A DNA stretch of 64,000 nt from Amborella trichopoda. Lineage: Eukaryota > Streptophyta > Magnoliopsida > Amborellales > Amborellaceae. Shown piece after piece: positions 54,036 to 64,000 of the stretch. Every line of letters starts with the position of its first letter. The first letter of the stretch is position 1. The notes beneath the pieces were generated by a model. That model made no database searches, was not told where the DNA came from, and saw only the letters and a program-made list of their open reading frames with translations. The DNA is taken from positions 813,489-877,488 of the forward strand of contig NW_006499207.1 of NCBI RefSeq assembly GCF_000471905.2, in the 5' to 3' direction. The translations under genes were made by a program, and so were the position numbers.

Positions 54036-57011
54036 ATGATAGCACCTGTGTAGAGAGAGGGCCAGCTCTGGCTATGAAGAGAGAAGGGCAATAACGTCTG
54101 TGAAGAGAGAGGGGCAGCGTCGGCTGTGAAGAGAGAAGGGTAACACTACGCGCGAAGAGAGAACAAAGAGTAACACCGCGAACGAAGAGAGAAAGAAGAA
54201 CAACGCTGTGTGTGATACTGTCGTGCATGAAAAAAATTGCCACCTGCCAGATGTAGGCTACCACACAAGCCATTTGTCCTTGTGCATGTGTGGTTCTTGC
54301 CACTTTTCCTACTTTGGGCTGCCACCAAACCAAAGAATACTTAAGCCTCTCACACTTACTCTCACGCCATTTCATCTCCCTTTCTCTCTCTCTAAAAGAC
54401 AACACTTAGAGAATTTGGAAGCTCACTGCTACCTCACTGTTAGAACCTTGGTAAGGGGCTTGAGGAGGACTGTGTAAGAGGATTTGAGGACACCCTTGTT
54501 GAGTAGGTAAGTGGATCAGCTCACCATTGTATTCACACTTGAGGAATATGAAATCAGAGGTAGAAATGGATAAATGTTATCAAAAAACAAATTGATTCTA
54601 CAGTACTTATGTATTACTTCACGGTGGATTTTAATATTCAATATTATTCATCTACTTGCAAAAAATCTATGTAAGAATATTTTTACATCTTTAAACTGAA
54701 GTGAAAAGAGTTTCACGTGATAATCTTTTATAGTTGAAAATTATTAAGTGTCTCATGAAGCATTGCCTGTGACACTGTAAATTTCCAGGAACTTGCATGT
54801 TTTTGTACTAAGCATTTGAATAGCCAAATGAGGTCCAAAGGACCTCAAATAATTTCTATTAGAAATACGCATGGGTCAACTACCATCTTCATGTTTAAAC
54901 TATGCCAAGATTCTTAATGAATGAGAAGTTATGCACTAAAATGTACAGACAAGTCATTGTTAACATATTGTATTGAATTTCTAACAGTCACTGCTGTTGC
55001 CAATGGTTTTGATTAACCAATGAAGTCCATTTTCTCTAAAATAACCTCCATATGAAAGATCATTGAGTAGGCTTAAAGTTTCACGTAGACATTATTTCGA
55101 AATTCCTCTTAGATTGAAAGTTATGCAATTATTAGTGAAGGTATGTCACTATCTCAGATGCACAGTAAGGCATAGATAGTGAACCACCAATGCTTTAAAC
55201 TTTCGAAGGGCCAAGCAGGTTACAAATGCTTTAAAACCACTCCCATTTGAATGATATGTGTATCTAGTGTAAAGTTGATTTTGAAACCGTCTCTAATTCA
55301 AAACAGATCAAAAGATACGACCTTCTTTATGGTCGGATGTAACTGTCTAAAATGGCAGGAAATGTGAATTGTGATACTGCTACCATCATACTGTGATACT
55401 GCTACTGCCATAATGTGATACCGCTACTATCATACTGTGATACTACTACTGCCATAATGTGATACTCTATTATCATATTGTGATACTGCTACTGCCATAA
55501 TATGATACTACCACTGTCATACTGTGATACTGCTATTGCCATAATGTGATATTTCTACTGTCATACTATGATACTGCTACTGCCATGATGTGATACTGCT
55601 ACTGTCATACTATGATACTCCTACTGCCATAATGTAATATTGCTATTGTCATACTATGATACTACTACTACGATAATGTGATATTGCTACTGTCATACTA
55701 TGATACTGCTACTGTCATACTGTGACACTGCTACTGTCAGACTGTGATAATGGTATTGCCATAATGTGATACTGTTATTGTCATACTGAGATACTGATAT
55801 CGTCATAATGTGACACTGATACTATGATATTGGAAATGGGATAATGCGATATTAGGATACTAATGTGATATTGAGCACTACTCAATGGGACACCCATTGG
55901 TAGTGACACTGTTATACTGAGAAAACACTATGATACAGATAAACTGTGATATATTGTGACACTGGTCACTACGCAATGGGTCACCCATTGGTAGTTGGAT
56001 ATTGTTTTGCGAGAAAATGTTGACTGTACCTTGACCTCAATGGCAAGACTGGGATCGGAAAGTGAAAGTAAGTAATTGGGTGGGTCGTACTCCACAATTC
56101 TAACAGGCACTACGCATTGGGTCACCCAATGGTAGTGTAACGCTCTCTCACCGGAAGGGCATATGAAAGGGTCGCGTCTTGCAAGGCCTCTGCTTATCAA
56201 AAAGCCTAAAGCACACTAGGGACATGTGTGTGTGAGAGGACATTACGAAGTGGGTGGACATTATCCTCCCTCTTGAACGAGGGTAGAGGTTCCAAGTTAC
56301 AGGATTGGATTGATATTATCGATGGAACTTCTATTTCAGGAGTAGGCATCTCTAGCTATTACTGTGGGAAAATGTGATATGTCAACCTTACTGTTCTACT
56401 TAAGATGGAATGATTCATGAATTATGCATTGTATATTCCTGATAGTTGAATTACGTTTATTCTTACACTGTTAAAGCACTGAAATCATAAGGGGAGAAAT
56501 TTTTCTTGATATCTATGTAAATTAGTGAGCACTGTTAACTGTTATCACTGTTTATAAATTTGGCATACAATGGTGTAGATCTGATTACTGGGCTGTTAGC
56601 TCATTCCATTTCTTTCCCATGAATGTAGAGTGATAGTCTCTGATCTAGAGAACGGAAAGCTGGCTTGCGTGCCGAACGTGTGAAGCTTGAAGTTTGGAGA
56701 AAGGATTCTACAGAAACTTTTCATAGTAGGTGTTTGATGGCTGTGCCACTGAACTGTTTTATGCAACTTTGTATTTTGTGGGCTAGTAGTGCCTTGAACT
56801 GATTGTAAAATCATTTTTGGATAACGAATGTTAATGGACATGGCTGTGATTTTGGATTTATAGTTCTCTTACTGTTTGGATTTTAGTTTTATTGTGTGGT
56901 TTGCTCTTGATTCGGTCTTTTTATGCATTGCTCCATTCCTATCTGAGTGGTGTTCACCACCTCATGTCGCAGTCCCACACTCTTCTACGTTCAGGGGGTA
57001 GGGTTGTGACA
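54036..57011 (+). repeat. Tekay-like 5' LTR C3
   Basis: The start is not recognisable; the LTR begins within a CTGTG(A)AGAGAG repeat (54040-54190), so its first bases are lost or mutated. It ends GGGTTGTGACA at 57011 and is followed by a primer site, so it is a 5' LTR rather than solo. It shares CACCCAATGGTAGTGTAA and TTGCAAGGCC blocks with C1 and C2. Confidence 0.8.
55370..55830 (+). repeat. 21/42-bp TGATACTGCTACTG array in LTR C3
   Basis: About 21 units alternate TGATACTGCTACTGCCATAA and TGATACTGCTACTGTCATAC. They occupy the slot that holds the 52-bp array in C1 and C2. Confidence 0.9.
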
Positions 57012-57016
57012 GTTTA

Positions 57017-57028
57017 TAGTATCAGAGC
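57017..57028 (+). promoter_or_regulatory. primer binding site (initiator Met tRNA type) after C3
   Basis: TAGTATCAGAGC lies five bases after the LTR end. It differs by one G to A from TGGTATCAGAGC, the usual initiator tRNA-Met site of chromoviruses. It confirms the LTR end and orientation. Confidence 0.85.
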
Positions 57029-57102
57029 AGCCAGGATAGGATTCTTGGTCTAAGAAGTTTTAGAAGATTCTTTAGGATAGTTCTTTGATAGGCTAGTAAC
57101 AG
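57029..57102 (+). other. leader fragment of the C3 element
   Basis: There are 74 bp of 5' leader between the PBS and the LTR of element D. The rest of the C3 element is not in the window. AACAG (57098-57102) would be the target duplication of D if D inserted here; its partner would lie to the right of the window. Confidence 0.5.
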
Positions 57103-58452
57103 TGTAAGGACTAAAAATTTTCCAGTCAAGGGGCAGCACCATGTGTGTAGTAGAGGAGCCACACACTCGGTGCTAAGGATGGACTATCGTCGCACGCATA
57201 AGGGACATTCGCCATGTTCATTCAGGAGTATCGCTTACACGCGTAAGGGACTATCGCCATGTGCATAAAGGACTATCACAACGCACGTAAGGGAGCATCG
57301 ACGCACATGTAAGGGAGTATCGCCATGTGCATAAGGGACTATCGTCACGTGCGTAAGGGAGTATCACCATGTGTATAAGGGACTATCGTCACGCGTGTAA
57401 CAGACTATTGTTGTGTGCATAAAGAACTATTGCCACGTGCATAAGAGCCTATCATCTCTCGTGAAGGCAGAAAAGAGTTGACACCGCGCATGAAAAAGGA
57501 AGATGTGACCGCTGCCAGCACCGCACTTGTCAGTGCCATATGTGTGACCTTCACCTAACCCCTGAGTACTTTAGCCCTTTCTCTTCCTTCTTGCCACTAT
57601 CTCCCTCATTCTCCCACAACTTTCTTGACTCTCACTTTCTCTCCCTAGAGCTCAAGTGTGAGCCCTCTGTTGTTGTTGTGTCTTTCAAGAGTCTTTGCTT
57701 GGAGTTAAGGAAAACCATCAGAGGTTCTGAGGGGAGGTCAAGGACATCGTGAGAGGCAAGGTTAATGGGTTTAACTCTTATGAATCCATGGTGGGTAGGT
57801 TGATAAAATGAAAATGCAATGTATAAATGGGTTGATGGGAGATTGAAATATTAGATTTGTGCTTTTTAATATCATGATTGTTTCAACCGTGTAAATGATC
57901 TTGTTATTCATGAAAACTTATAAGATAATTCACTGTGAGACTTATTGACATGAACAAGGTTCCACGCCCCAAGGGTACCTTGGCCATGAAACGTTTGAGT
58001 GTTCTTTAAAGGCATGTTAACTTGAGAATAAGAATTTCCAAGACTATGACTGTTTTTACATCAAGGTGTTCAGTGGCCAAATGGTGTCTAAATGGGACAA
58101 AATCAGTCTCAAATAGAAGATATATATGTTTTCTTCAAGTTTACATTTTATGTCGTGATAAGATTTCGCACGTTTTGAAAGATATAGCCTAAAATGTAGA
58201 GACATATCACTAGTCACAATCGCTATAAATTCAAGCAACTGTGACACTTGTTGGGCTATGCTTTTCGCCCAGCAAACGATGCCCAAAAACCTTCAAATTG
58301 CCACCATTGGAAATATTTTCGAATATACTCAAAGTGGCATGTTTTAATGTTTTTGGAATTCCTCAAGGATTCTGAGCCATACCTCGAAATGCGTGAATAT
58401 GTCATGGAGAACTATTGCAAGGGAATATTTCTAGCAACTAATGCTCACCTTA
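57103..58452 (+). repeat. 5' LTR of element D, 3' truncated
   Basis: It starts TGTAAGGACTAAAAATTTTC and runs through a tandem array (57165-57460) and sequence also present, inverted, in F. At about 58452 (GCTCACCTT) it jumps directly into RT coding sequence. Confidence 0.8.
57165..57460 (+). repeat. TAAGGGACTATCGCC array in D 5' LTR
   Basis: About 12 units of about 24 bp: GCATAAGGGACTATCGCCACG and variants with GAGTATC. The 3' LTR has the same array at 61010-61310. Confidence 0.9.
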
Positions 58453-60881
58453 CACCTCGATACAGTCATTATGAGTCCCTTGTGATGTTGTTCATGTTAA
58501 CTAATGCCCCCGTTGTGTTAATGGATTTGATGAAGAGGGTGTTCAGATCATTCCTAGACGATTCTATAGTGGTATTTATTAATGATATTTTGGTTTATTC
58601 GAAAAACCAGGAACTACATGAGCAGCATTTGAGAACTGTCTTGCAAACTTTGAAGTCAGAAAGATTGTATGTTAAATTAAGAAAGAGTGAGTTTTGTATC
58701 CCTAGTGTATCTTTTCTGGGACACATCATTTCTTAAGATGAGATCACGGGCTCCATGATTGAAGCCAAACTTAAGTGCGAGAGACCGACAAATGTGACCA
58801 AAATTTGTAGCTTTCTGGGGATAGCAGCATACTACATAAGCTTTGTGGAGGGATTCTCGAAGATAGTGCTCCCCCTTACTCGACTGACCTAGAAGAATGT
58901 GAGATTTGTGTGGTCAGAGAGTTGTCAAGATTGTTTCCAGGAACTCAAGAAAAGATTAACCACAGCCCCAGTACTGACCCTACCCGATAGAAATGAAGAT
59001 TTTGTGGTTTATACTGATGCATCCCATAAAGGGCTCCGGTGCATACTAATGCAGAGAGGTAAGGTTATTGTGTATGCCTCCAGGCAACTAAAGCCGTACG
59101 AGCAAAACTATCCAACTCATGACTTGGAGCTCACGACCATAGTGTTCGCATTGAAAATCTAGAGGCACCACCTTTATGGGGCCCAGTTTAAAGTGTTCAC
59201 AGACCACGAGAGCCTCAAGTACTTATCTTTCCATAAGGAGTTGAATATGAGGAAAAGAAGATGGATGGACTTATTGAATGAGTACGACTGTACAATTGAG
59301 TACCACCTAGGCAAAACTAATGTAGTAGATGATGCCTTGAGTCATAAAGCCGTGGTCTCAACGGCACACCTGATGGTCAGGGAGATGAGATGCTTAGAAG
59401 ATGCAGTGGAATGGCACCCAATTCCACCCCTCAATGATGTGGCTGGGATGCTTTCGTGTATGAGGATAGAACCCCAGCACTTTAAATAGAACCGGGTGGC
59501 ACAAAAAGAAGATCCTCAACTTATGAAGATTCTTAAAGAGATAAAAATGGGAGGAAGAGAGGATTTCACTATGAACAGTGATGAGTTGTTAAGGTTTAAG
59601 GGCTGTGTATGTGTCTCTCATGTTGACAGTATAAAAAGGGCTATTCTGAATGAAGCACATCACTCCAGCAAGACGGTACACCAAAGGAGTACAAAAATAT
59701 ATCAGGATTTGAAAAAGACCTTTTGCTGGAACAACATGAGGGGAGAGGTGGCTCAATTTGTCACTAAGTGTTTGACGCGTCAGTAAGTGAAGGCTGAACA
59801 TCAGAAACCCGCTGGACGGTTGTAGCCCTTACCCATACCAGAGTGGAAATGGTAACACATTACGATGGATTTTATTCAAGGTCGAGTGCAGGGAATAATA
59901 GTATTTGGGTCATTGTGGACTGATTAACAAAGGTTGCTCATTTCTTACCAGTCCACACGACCTGCACCCTGGATAAGCCGACCAAGCTATACATCGGAGA
60001 AATTGTGAGGTTGTACGGTATACCTATCAATATCATGTCCAATAGGAACACCAAATTCACCTCTAGATTTTGGGCAACTCTGCAATCAGCTTTGGCGACC
60101 GGACTTACATTTAGCACTGCCTTTCACCCCCAAACAGATGGACAAATCAGAGAGGACTATTCAAACTCCAGAAAAATGCTGAGAGCATGTATTACTGACC
60201 TTAAGAGAAACTGAGAGGATCACTTGCCCCTGATAAAATTCGCCAACAATAATAGCTTTCAAGCCAGCATTCAGATGGCGCCTCATGAGGCCCTATATGG
60301 GAGAAATAGTACGTCGCCCATCTGTTGGTATGAGGTCGACGAAAGAAAACTATTAGGGCTCGAAATTTTTCAAATAACTTCTGGGAAGCTTTCCTGAATG
60401 CGAGAGCGATTAAAGACAGCCCAAAGTCAGCAAAAGAGTTATGCCGATAATGGTCGGAGATACCTCGAATTTGAAGTGAGTGATCGGGTCTTCCTGAAGG
60501 TCAACTAAGGGCATTATGAGATTTGAAAGAAAAGGAAAATTGAGCCCGCCGTTTATTGGGCCTTTTGAGATCCTGAAAAGCATGGCATACTGGCTTGCCC
60601 TGCCACCTGAATTAGCCAATATTCACAATGTATTTCATGTATCGCTATTAATAAAATATCAGCCTGACCCATCCCATGTCTTGAAGTACGAAGCAATCCC
60701 GATCAGAGAAGATCTGACCTATGTTGAACAATCGATTGAGATATTAGACAGGAGAGTACAGGTCTTGCGTAATAATGACATCCCCTTGGTCCTGGTGCAA
60801 TGGCAATATCATTCAAGAGAAGAATCAACATGGGAACCGGAGGACGAGATCCGAGAGAAGTACCCCCACCTTTGTTATTGA
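58453..60881 (+). pseudogene. gypsy pol remnant: RT, RNase H, integrase, chromodomain (D)
   Basis: RT enters at PRYSHYESL. Its active site is FINDILVYSKN where FIDD is expected (AAT codon 58581-58583), so a catalytic Asp is lost. RNase H (about 58990-59350) keeps [15 protein letters not shown] and TDHESL, but a TAG replaces Trp near 59161 and VADALS is VDDALS. The integrase zinc finger ends CLTR in place of CLTC (about 59776). The catalytic-core SDRD is SNRN, losing a second catalytic Asp. A frameshift lies near 60145 and another before 60516. The C-terminus (QWQYHSREESTWEPEDEIRE) is a chromodomain-like end with its stop at 60879-60881. It is dead, and closely related to the pol of A. Confidence 0.9.
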
Positions 60882-60905
60882 TAATGAGATGATTTTGAGG
60901 AAAAA

Positions 60906-60927
60906 ATCCTTTTTAAGGGGGGGATGA
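60906..60927 (+). promoter_or_regulatory. polypurine tract of element D
   Basis: TTTTTAAGGGGGGGATGA lies directly before the 3' LTR start TGTAAGGACC (60928), in the same position and form as in element A. Confidence 0.8.
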
Positions 60928-62058
60928 TGTAAGGACCACAAAGTTTCCAATCAAGGGGCTGCGCCGTGTGTGCAGTAGAGGAGGCATGCCCTCGGCGCTT
61001 GCGATGGACTATTTCCGTGCGTGTTAGGGACTATCACTTTGCGCATAAGGGAGTATCGCCACTTACATAAGGGACTATCGCTGCTCGAGTAAAGGACTAT
61101 CGTTGCATGTGCAAGGGAGTATCATCGCGCCCGTAAGGGAGTATCGCCGCACGCATAAGCTACTATCGTCACGCGTTTCAGGGAGTATCACCGCATGCAT
61201 TAGGGACGATCGCCGCTGGCGTAACGAACTATCATCGCGCTCGTAAGGGACTATTGCCGCGTGCATAAAGGACTATTGTCATGCGCATAAGAGACTATCG
61301 ACACGCATGAACTTGAGCATGGCCACATGCAAAGGCAGAAAAGAGTTGACGTTGTGCATGAAAAAGGAAGATGTGACCGCTGCAAGCGCTGCAGTTGTCA
61401 GTGCCGTACATGTCAGCCCCATACCTGCCAGAACCGTACACATCAACTACAGTGACCTTCACCTAACCCCTGAGTACTTCAGCCCTTTCCCTCCCTTCTT
61501 GCCACTGTCTCCCTCATTCTCTCAGAACTTTCTCGACTCTCAATTTCTCTCTCTAGAGCTCAAGCATGAGCCCTCTGTTGCTATTGTGTCTTTGAAGAGC
61601 CTTTTATTGGAGTTAAGAAAAACCATCAAAGGCTGTGGAGGGAGGTCAAGAACACCGTGATAGGCAAGGTAAGTGGGTTTAACTCTTGTACATCCATGGT
61701 CGGTACGATCATAAAATGAAAATGCAATGTATGAATGGGTTGATGGGAGATTGAAATATTAGATTCATGCTTCTCAATATCATGACTGTTTCAACCTTGT
61801 AACTGATCTTGTTATTCATGAAAACTTATGAGATAGTTCACTGTGAGACTTGTTGACATAAACAAGGTTCCACGCCTAAGGGTACCTTGGCCATGAAATG
61901 TTGAGTGTTCTTTAAAGGCATGTTAACTTGAGAATAAGAATTTCCAGGACTATGACTGTTTTTACTTCAAGGAGTCTAGTGGCAAAATGGTGTCCCAATG
62001 GGACCAAATTGGTCTCAAATGGAAGATATGTATGTCTTCTTCAAGTTTGCATTTTAAG
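60928..62058 (+). repeat. 3' LTR of element D, truncated
   Basis: It matches 57103-58160 nearly end to end, with the tandem array (61010-61310), the GTGACCTTCACCTAACCCCT block and the AAGGTTCCACGCC block. It stops at about 62058 (AAGTCGTG), where inverted LTR F begins. Confidence 0.85.
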
Positions 62059-64000
62059 TCGTGGGAGTGGAATCAATGCATAAAAACACGAAATTGAGAG
62101 CAAACTATGAAAGGAAATTAGAATAAATCCATTCATCAAATAAATCTCAATCTAAAAGGTAGAACCATTTCATTCATTCAATATCAAAAGTCTTTACAAT
62201 TTCTTTGAGGCACTAATGGCCTAAAATACACAAAATGAAGTATACATCATATTGCTGAAATCATCAAAACATATTGTGGAAGTCTTCGGAAGACGACTTC
62301 TCAAACTTCTTAATTTCGGGCTTCAAGTCCCCCAAACTGCCACCCACCTTTTGCACAACTGTTACCACCCTTCACTCTACAGTTATGAGATTAAGATGGA
62401 ATGAGCTAAAAGCCCAATAAGCAGATCACTACCCTTGCATTCCTTACTAATAGTATATACTTAGTAACATGCCCATAGCTCATCAGATATTGCATTTGTC
62501 TTGCAGAGTAAATCACATATCAGAGTACACATGAATACTATATATAAAAAAAGGGTAAGGATCAGTTAACGAAGCATTATTTGTTCTCAAGATGATATCT
62601 ACCTTTAAGCATATCACAGTTACAGTCAGATCTCCTTACAAAATTAAGACAAGTTGAACATATATTCAAGACTTAGTGCCATGCGCATGCCATGACACTC
62701 CCACCCGGACCATCGTTCGGTCTCCTCAGGCAGTTCATTCCTTACACCCAACCTCACTCCATAGGGAGTCGAGACCCCAATTATGACTCTCGGCACAATG
62801 GTTCATGCTGCATGACCTTAAACTGTTCAGCCATGGTCCATGTTGCATGACCCGAAACTGCACAACCTTGGTCCATGCTGCATGACCTTAATTCCACGTC
62901 GCATGACCCTAAACTGCACAGCCCTGCGTCCATGCTGCATGACCTTAAACTGCACAGCCTAGGTCAATGCTGCATGACACTAAACTATAAAGCCTTGGTT
63001 TGTGCTGCATGACCTTAAACTGCACAGCCATGGTCCAGGTGAACGACCTTAAACTGCATGGTCCTCATTGCATGCCTCAAAACTGCACAACCATGGTCCA
63101 ACTATATGACCTTAAACCATAGTACACATCCTGACTGCATGACGTTAAAAGGCTTAACGCCTTGATTCAAGCTACATGACCTTAAACTGTAGCGAAGGTC
63201 TAGTTTCACAACCTTAAACTGCATGGTCCTAGTTGCTTGACTTTAAATTGCATAGCCATGGTCCAAGTTACAAGACCTTAAAACTATAACGCATGGCGCG
63301 ACAAATAGTCCATACACATAACTTTAACTAGATGGACCACCTCTTGGCTAAACGTATTTCATCAACATCCCCAGTGGAGTTAGGTGTATGCAAAGAAAAA
63401 GGGGTCGCACTTACCCCTTCAATCCCAGGTCGTAAAATGATGCAGTGACAGTAATAGTGACATGCCCCTCTTGCAAGGGTGTAGCTCCCGATTTAAGGGG
63501 GAATTTAAGGATGGCTTAAACATGAAACTTTTAGCTTATACACAAACCTTTACAAAGATAGTAATTTGAAAGAATTTCGGGTCATTTGATAGGCCAATAT
63601 TTCAATACAAGGTGAGCATTAGTTGCGGGAAATCTTCCATGCAACAGTGCGCAGCGACATACTCGCAAATTTTGGGTCACAATTCAAAACCTGTAGGAAA
63701 TTTCAAAAACTTCAAAACATGAAACTTTGAGTACATTCATAAAAATTTCCATTGGTGGAAGTTTTAAGGTTTTTTGACATCGTTTTCTGCATCAAAAGTA
63801 TTGCTCAAGGAGGGCCACAGCTGCTGGAATTAGCAGCGACTGTGAGCAGTGTCATACCTCCACATTTTAGGCCATATCTTTTCTTTCAGGTGAAATTTCA
63901 TCATGACATAAAAAGTAGACTAAAGTAGACATACATGCCTTTCAGTCGAGAGAGGTTTGATCCCATTTGGACACCATTTGGCCATCAAACACGTTGATAC
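62059..64000 (-). repeat. inverted Tekay-type LTR F
   Basis: The minus strand matches C- and D-type LTRs: the end region (CTCTCAATTTCGTGTTTTTA, 62059-62100) is like C1/C2 near 22960/52965, and 63450-64000 is like D 58060-58452. Its last about 100 bp are missing at the junction with D. The subrepeat slot holds the GACCTTAAACTGC array (62770-63300) known from the Tat-like interiors. It runs past the window edge. Confidence 0.75.
62770..63300 (+). repeat. GACCTTAAACTGC tandem array inside LTR F
   Basis: About 15 units follow CATGCTGCATGACCTTAAAC then TGCACAGCCATGGTC. The later part (63110-63290) repeats the same higher-order arrangement as T1 and T2, including ATGACGTTAAAAGGCT and GCGAAGGTCTAGTT. 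Confidence 0.9.

Larger units (their letters stand above)
57103..62058 (+). mobile_element. Tekay-like element D, deleted, LTR-pol-LTR
   Basis: The order is 5' LTR (57103-58452, 3' end missing), then pol from mid-RT to chromodomain, PPT and 3' LTR (60928-62058, cut). PBS, gag, protease and the N-terminal RT are gone. Both LTRs start TGTAAGGAC and carry the same TAAGGGACTATCG array, so they belong to one element. Confidence 0.85.

Noticed and set aside
55370..55830. Regular 21-bp repeat considered as a minisatellite independent of transposons
   Set aside because: Flanks on both sides are collinear with LTRs C1 and C2, so it is an LTR subrepeat.

Overview
The window looks like intergenic heterochromatin of a seed plant, probably an angiosperm. 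The species cannot be told from the sequence. I found no host gene, tRNA or rRNA. Almost every stretch can be assigned to long, decayed, nested Ty3/gypsy LTR retrotransposons. Two lineages are present. The first is Tekay/Del-type chromoviruses (Tekay-like below), with RT, RNase H, integrase and chromodomain, LTRs ending TG(A)CA and an initiator-Met type primer site. The second is a family with Tat/Ogre-like signs (Tat-like below): about 3.3 kb LTRs starting TGTTTGAAG and ending CCTAACCA, a primer site TGGCGACTCCACTGGGG, an extra ORF before gag, and a DGG-type protease.
Layout: 1-4287 is the 3' part of Tekay-like element A, inserted in the 5' LTR of Tat-like copy T1 (4288-19019). 19020-23521 is an inverted Tat-like remnant (T3) carrying a solo Tekay-like LTR, C1 (19825-23067), with a perfect 5-bp target duplication. 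23841-43278 is a complete Tat-like copy T2, with both LTRs, inserted inside an inverted Tat-like LTR whose halves lie at 23522-23840 and 43279-44926. 44927-54035 is another inverted Tat-like body (T4). It holds an inverted solo Tat-like LTR (46779-53592), which itself holds a solo Tekay-like LTR C2 (49607-53085). 54036-57102 is a Tekay-like LTR with primer site (C3). 57103-62058 is Tekay-like element D with pol. 62059-64000 is an inverted Tekay-type LTR (F).
The most interesting structure is the Tat-like family. T1 and T2 share one unusual plan: LTR, PBS, ORF1-like region, gag, two CHHC zinc knuckles, protease, then no RT, RNase H or integrase. In place of pol lies a roughly 3.6 kb gene on the opposite strand. 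It resembles a plant mobile domain (PMD, 'aminotransferase-like') protein, with a conserved KKRKR motif, an acidic segment and a helical C-terminus. About 1.1 kb upstream of its ATG both copies keep a TATATAA box. Large tandem-repeat blocks follow, then the PPT and the 3' LTR. Because both copies have the same layout, it is probably the family's ancestral form: a non-autonomous element carrying an antisense host-like gene. Both antisense genes are now broken by stops and frameshifts.
The Tekay-like pol genes are also dead. In A the integrase catalytic Glu is Lys. In D the RT active site is FIND and an integrase Asp is Asn. These changes and many stops are C:G to T:A transitions, as expected from methylated, silenced DNA. 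A motif close to AGCGCCGGTTGAG recurs in tandem arrays of unrelated elements, and a roughly 33-bp 'GACCTTAAACTGC' repeat block is shared by Tat-like interiors and a Tekay-type LTR.
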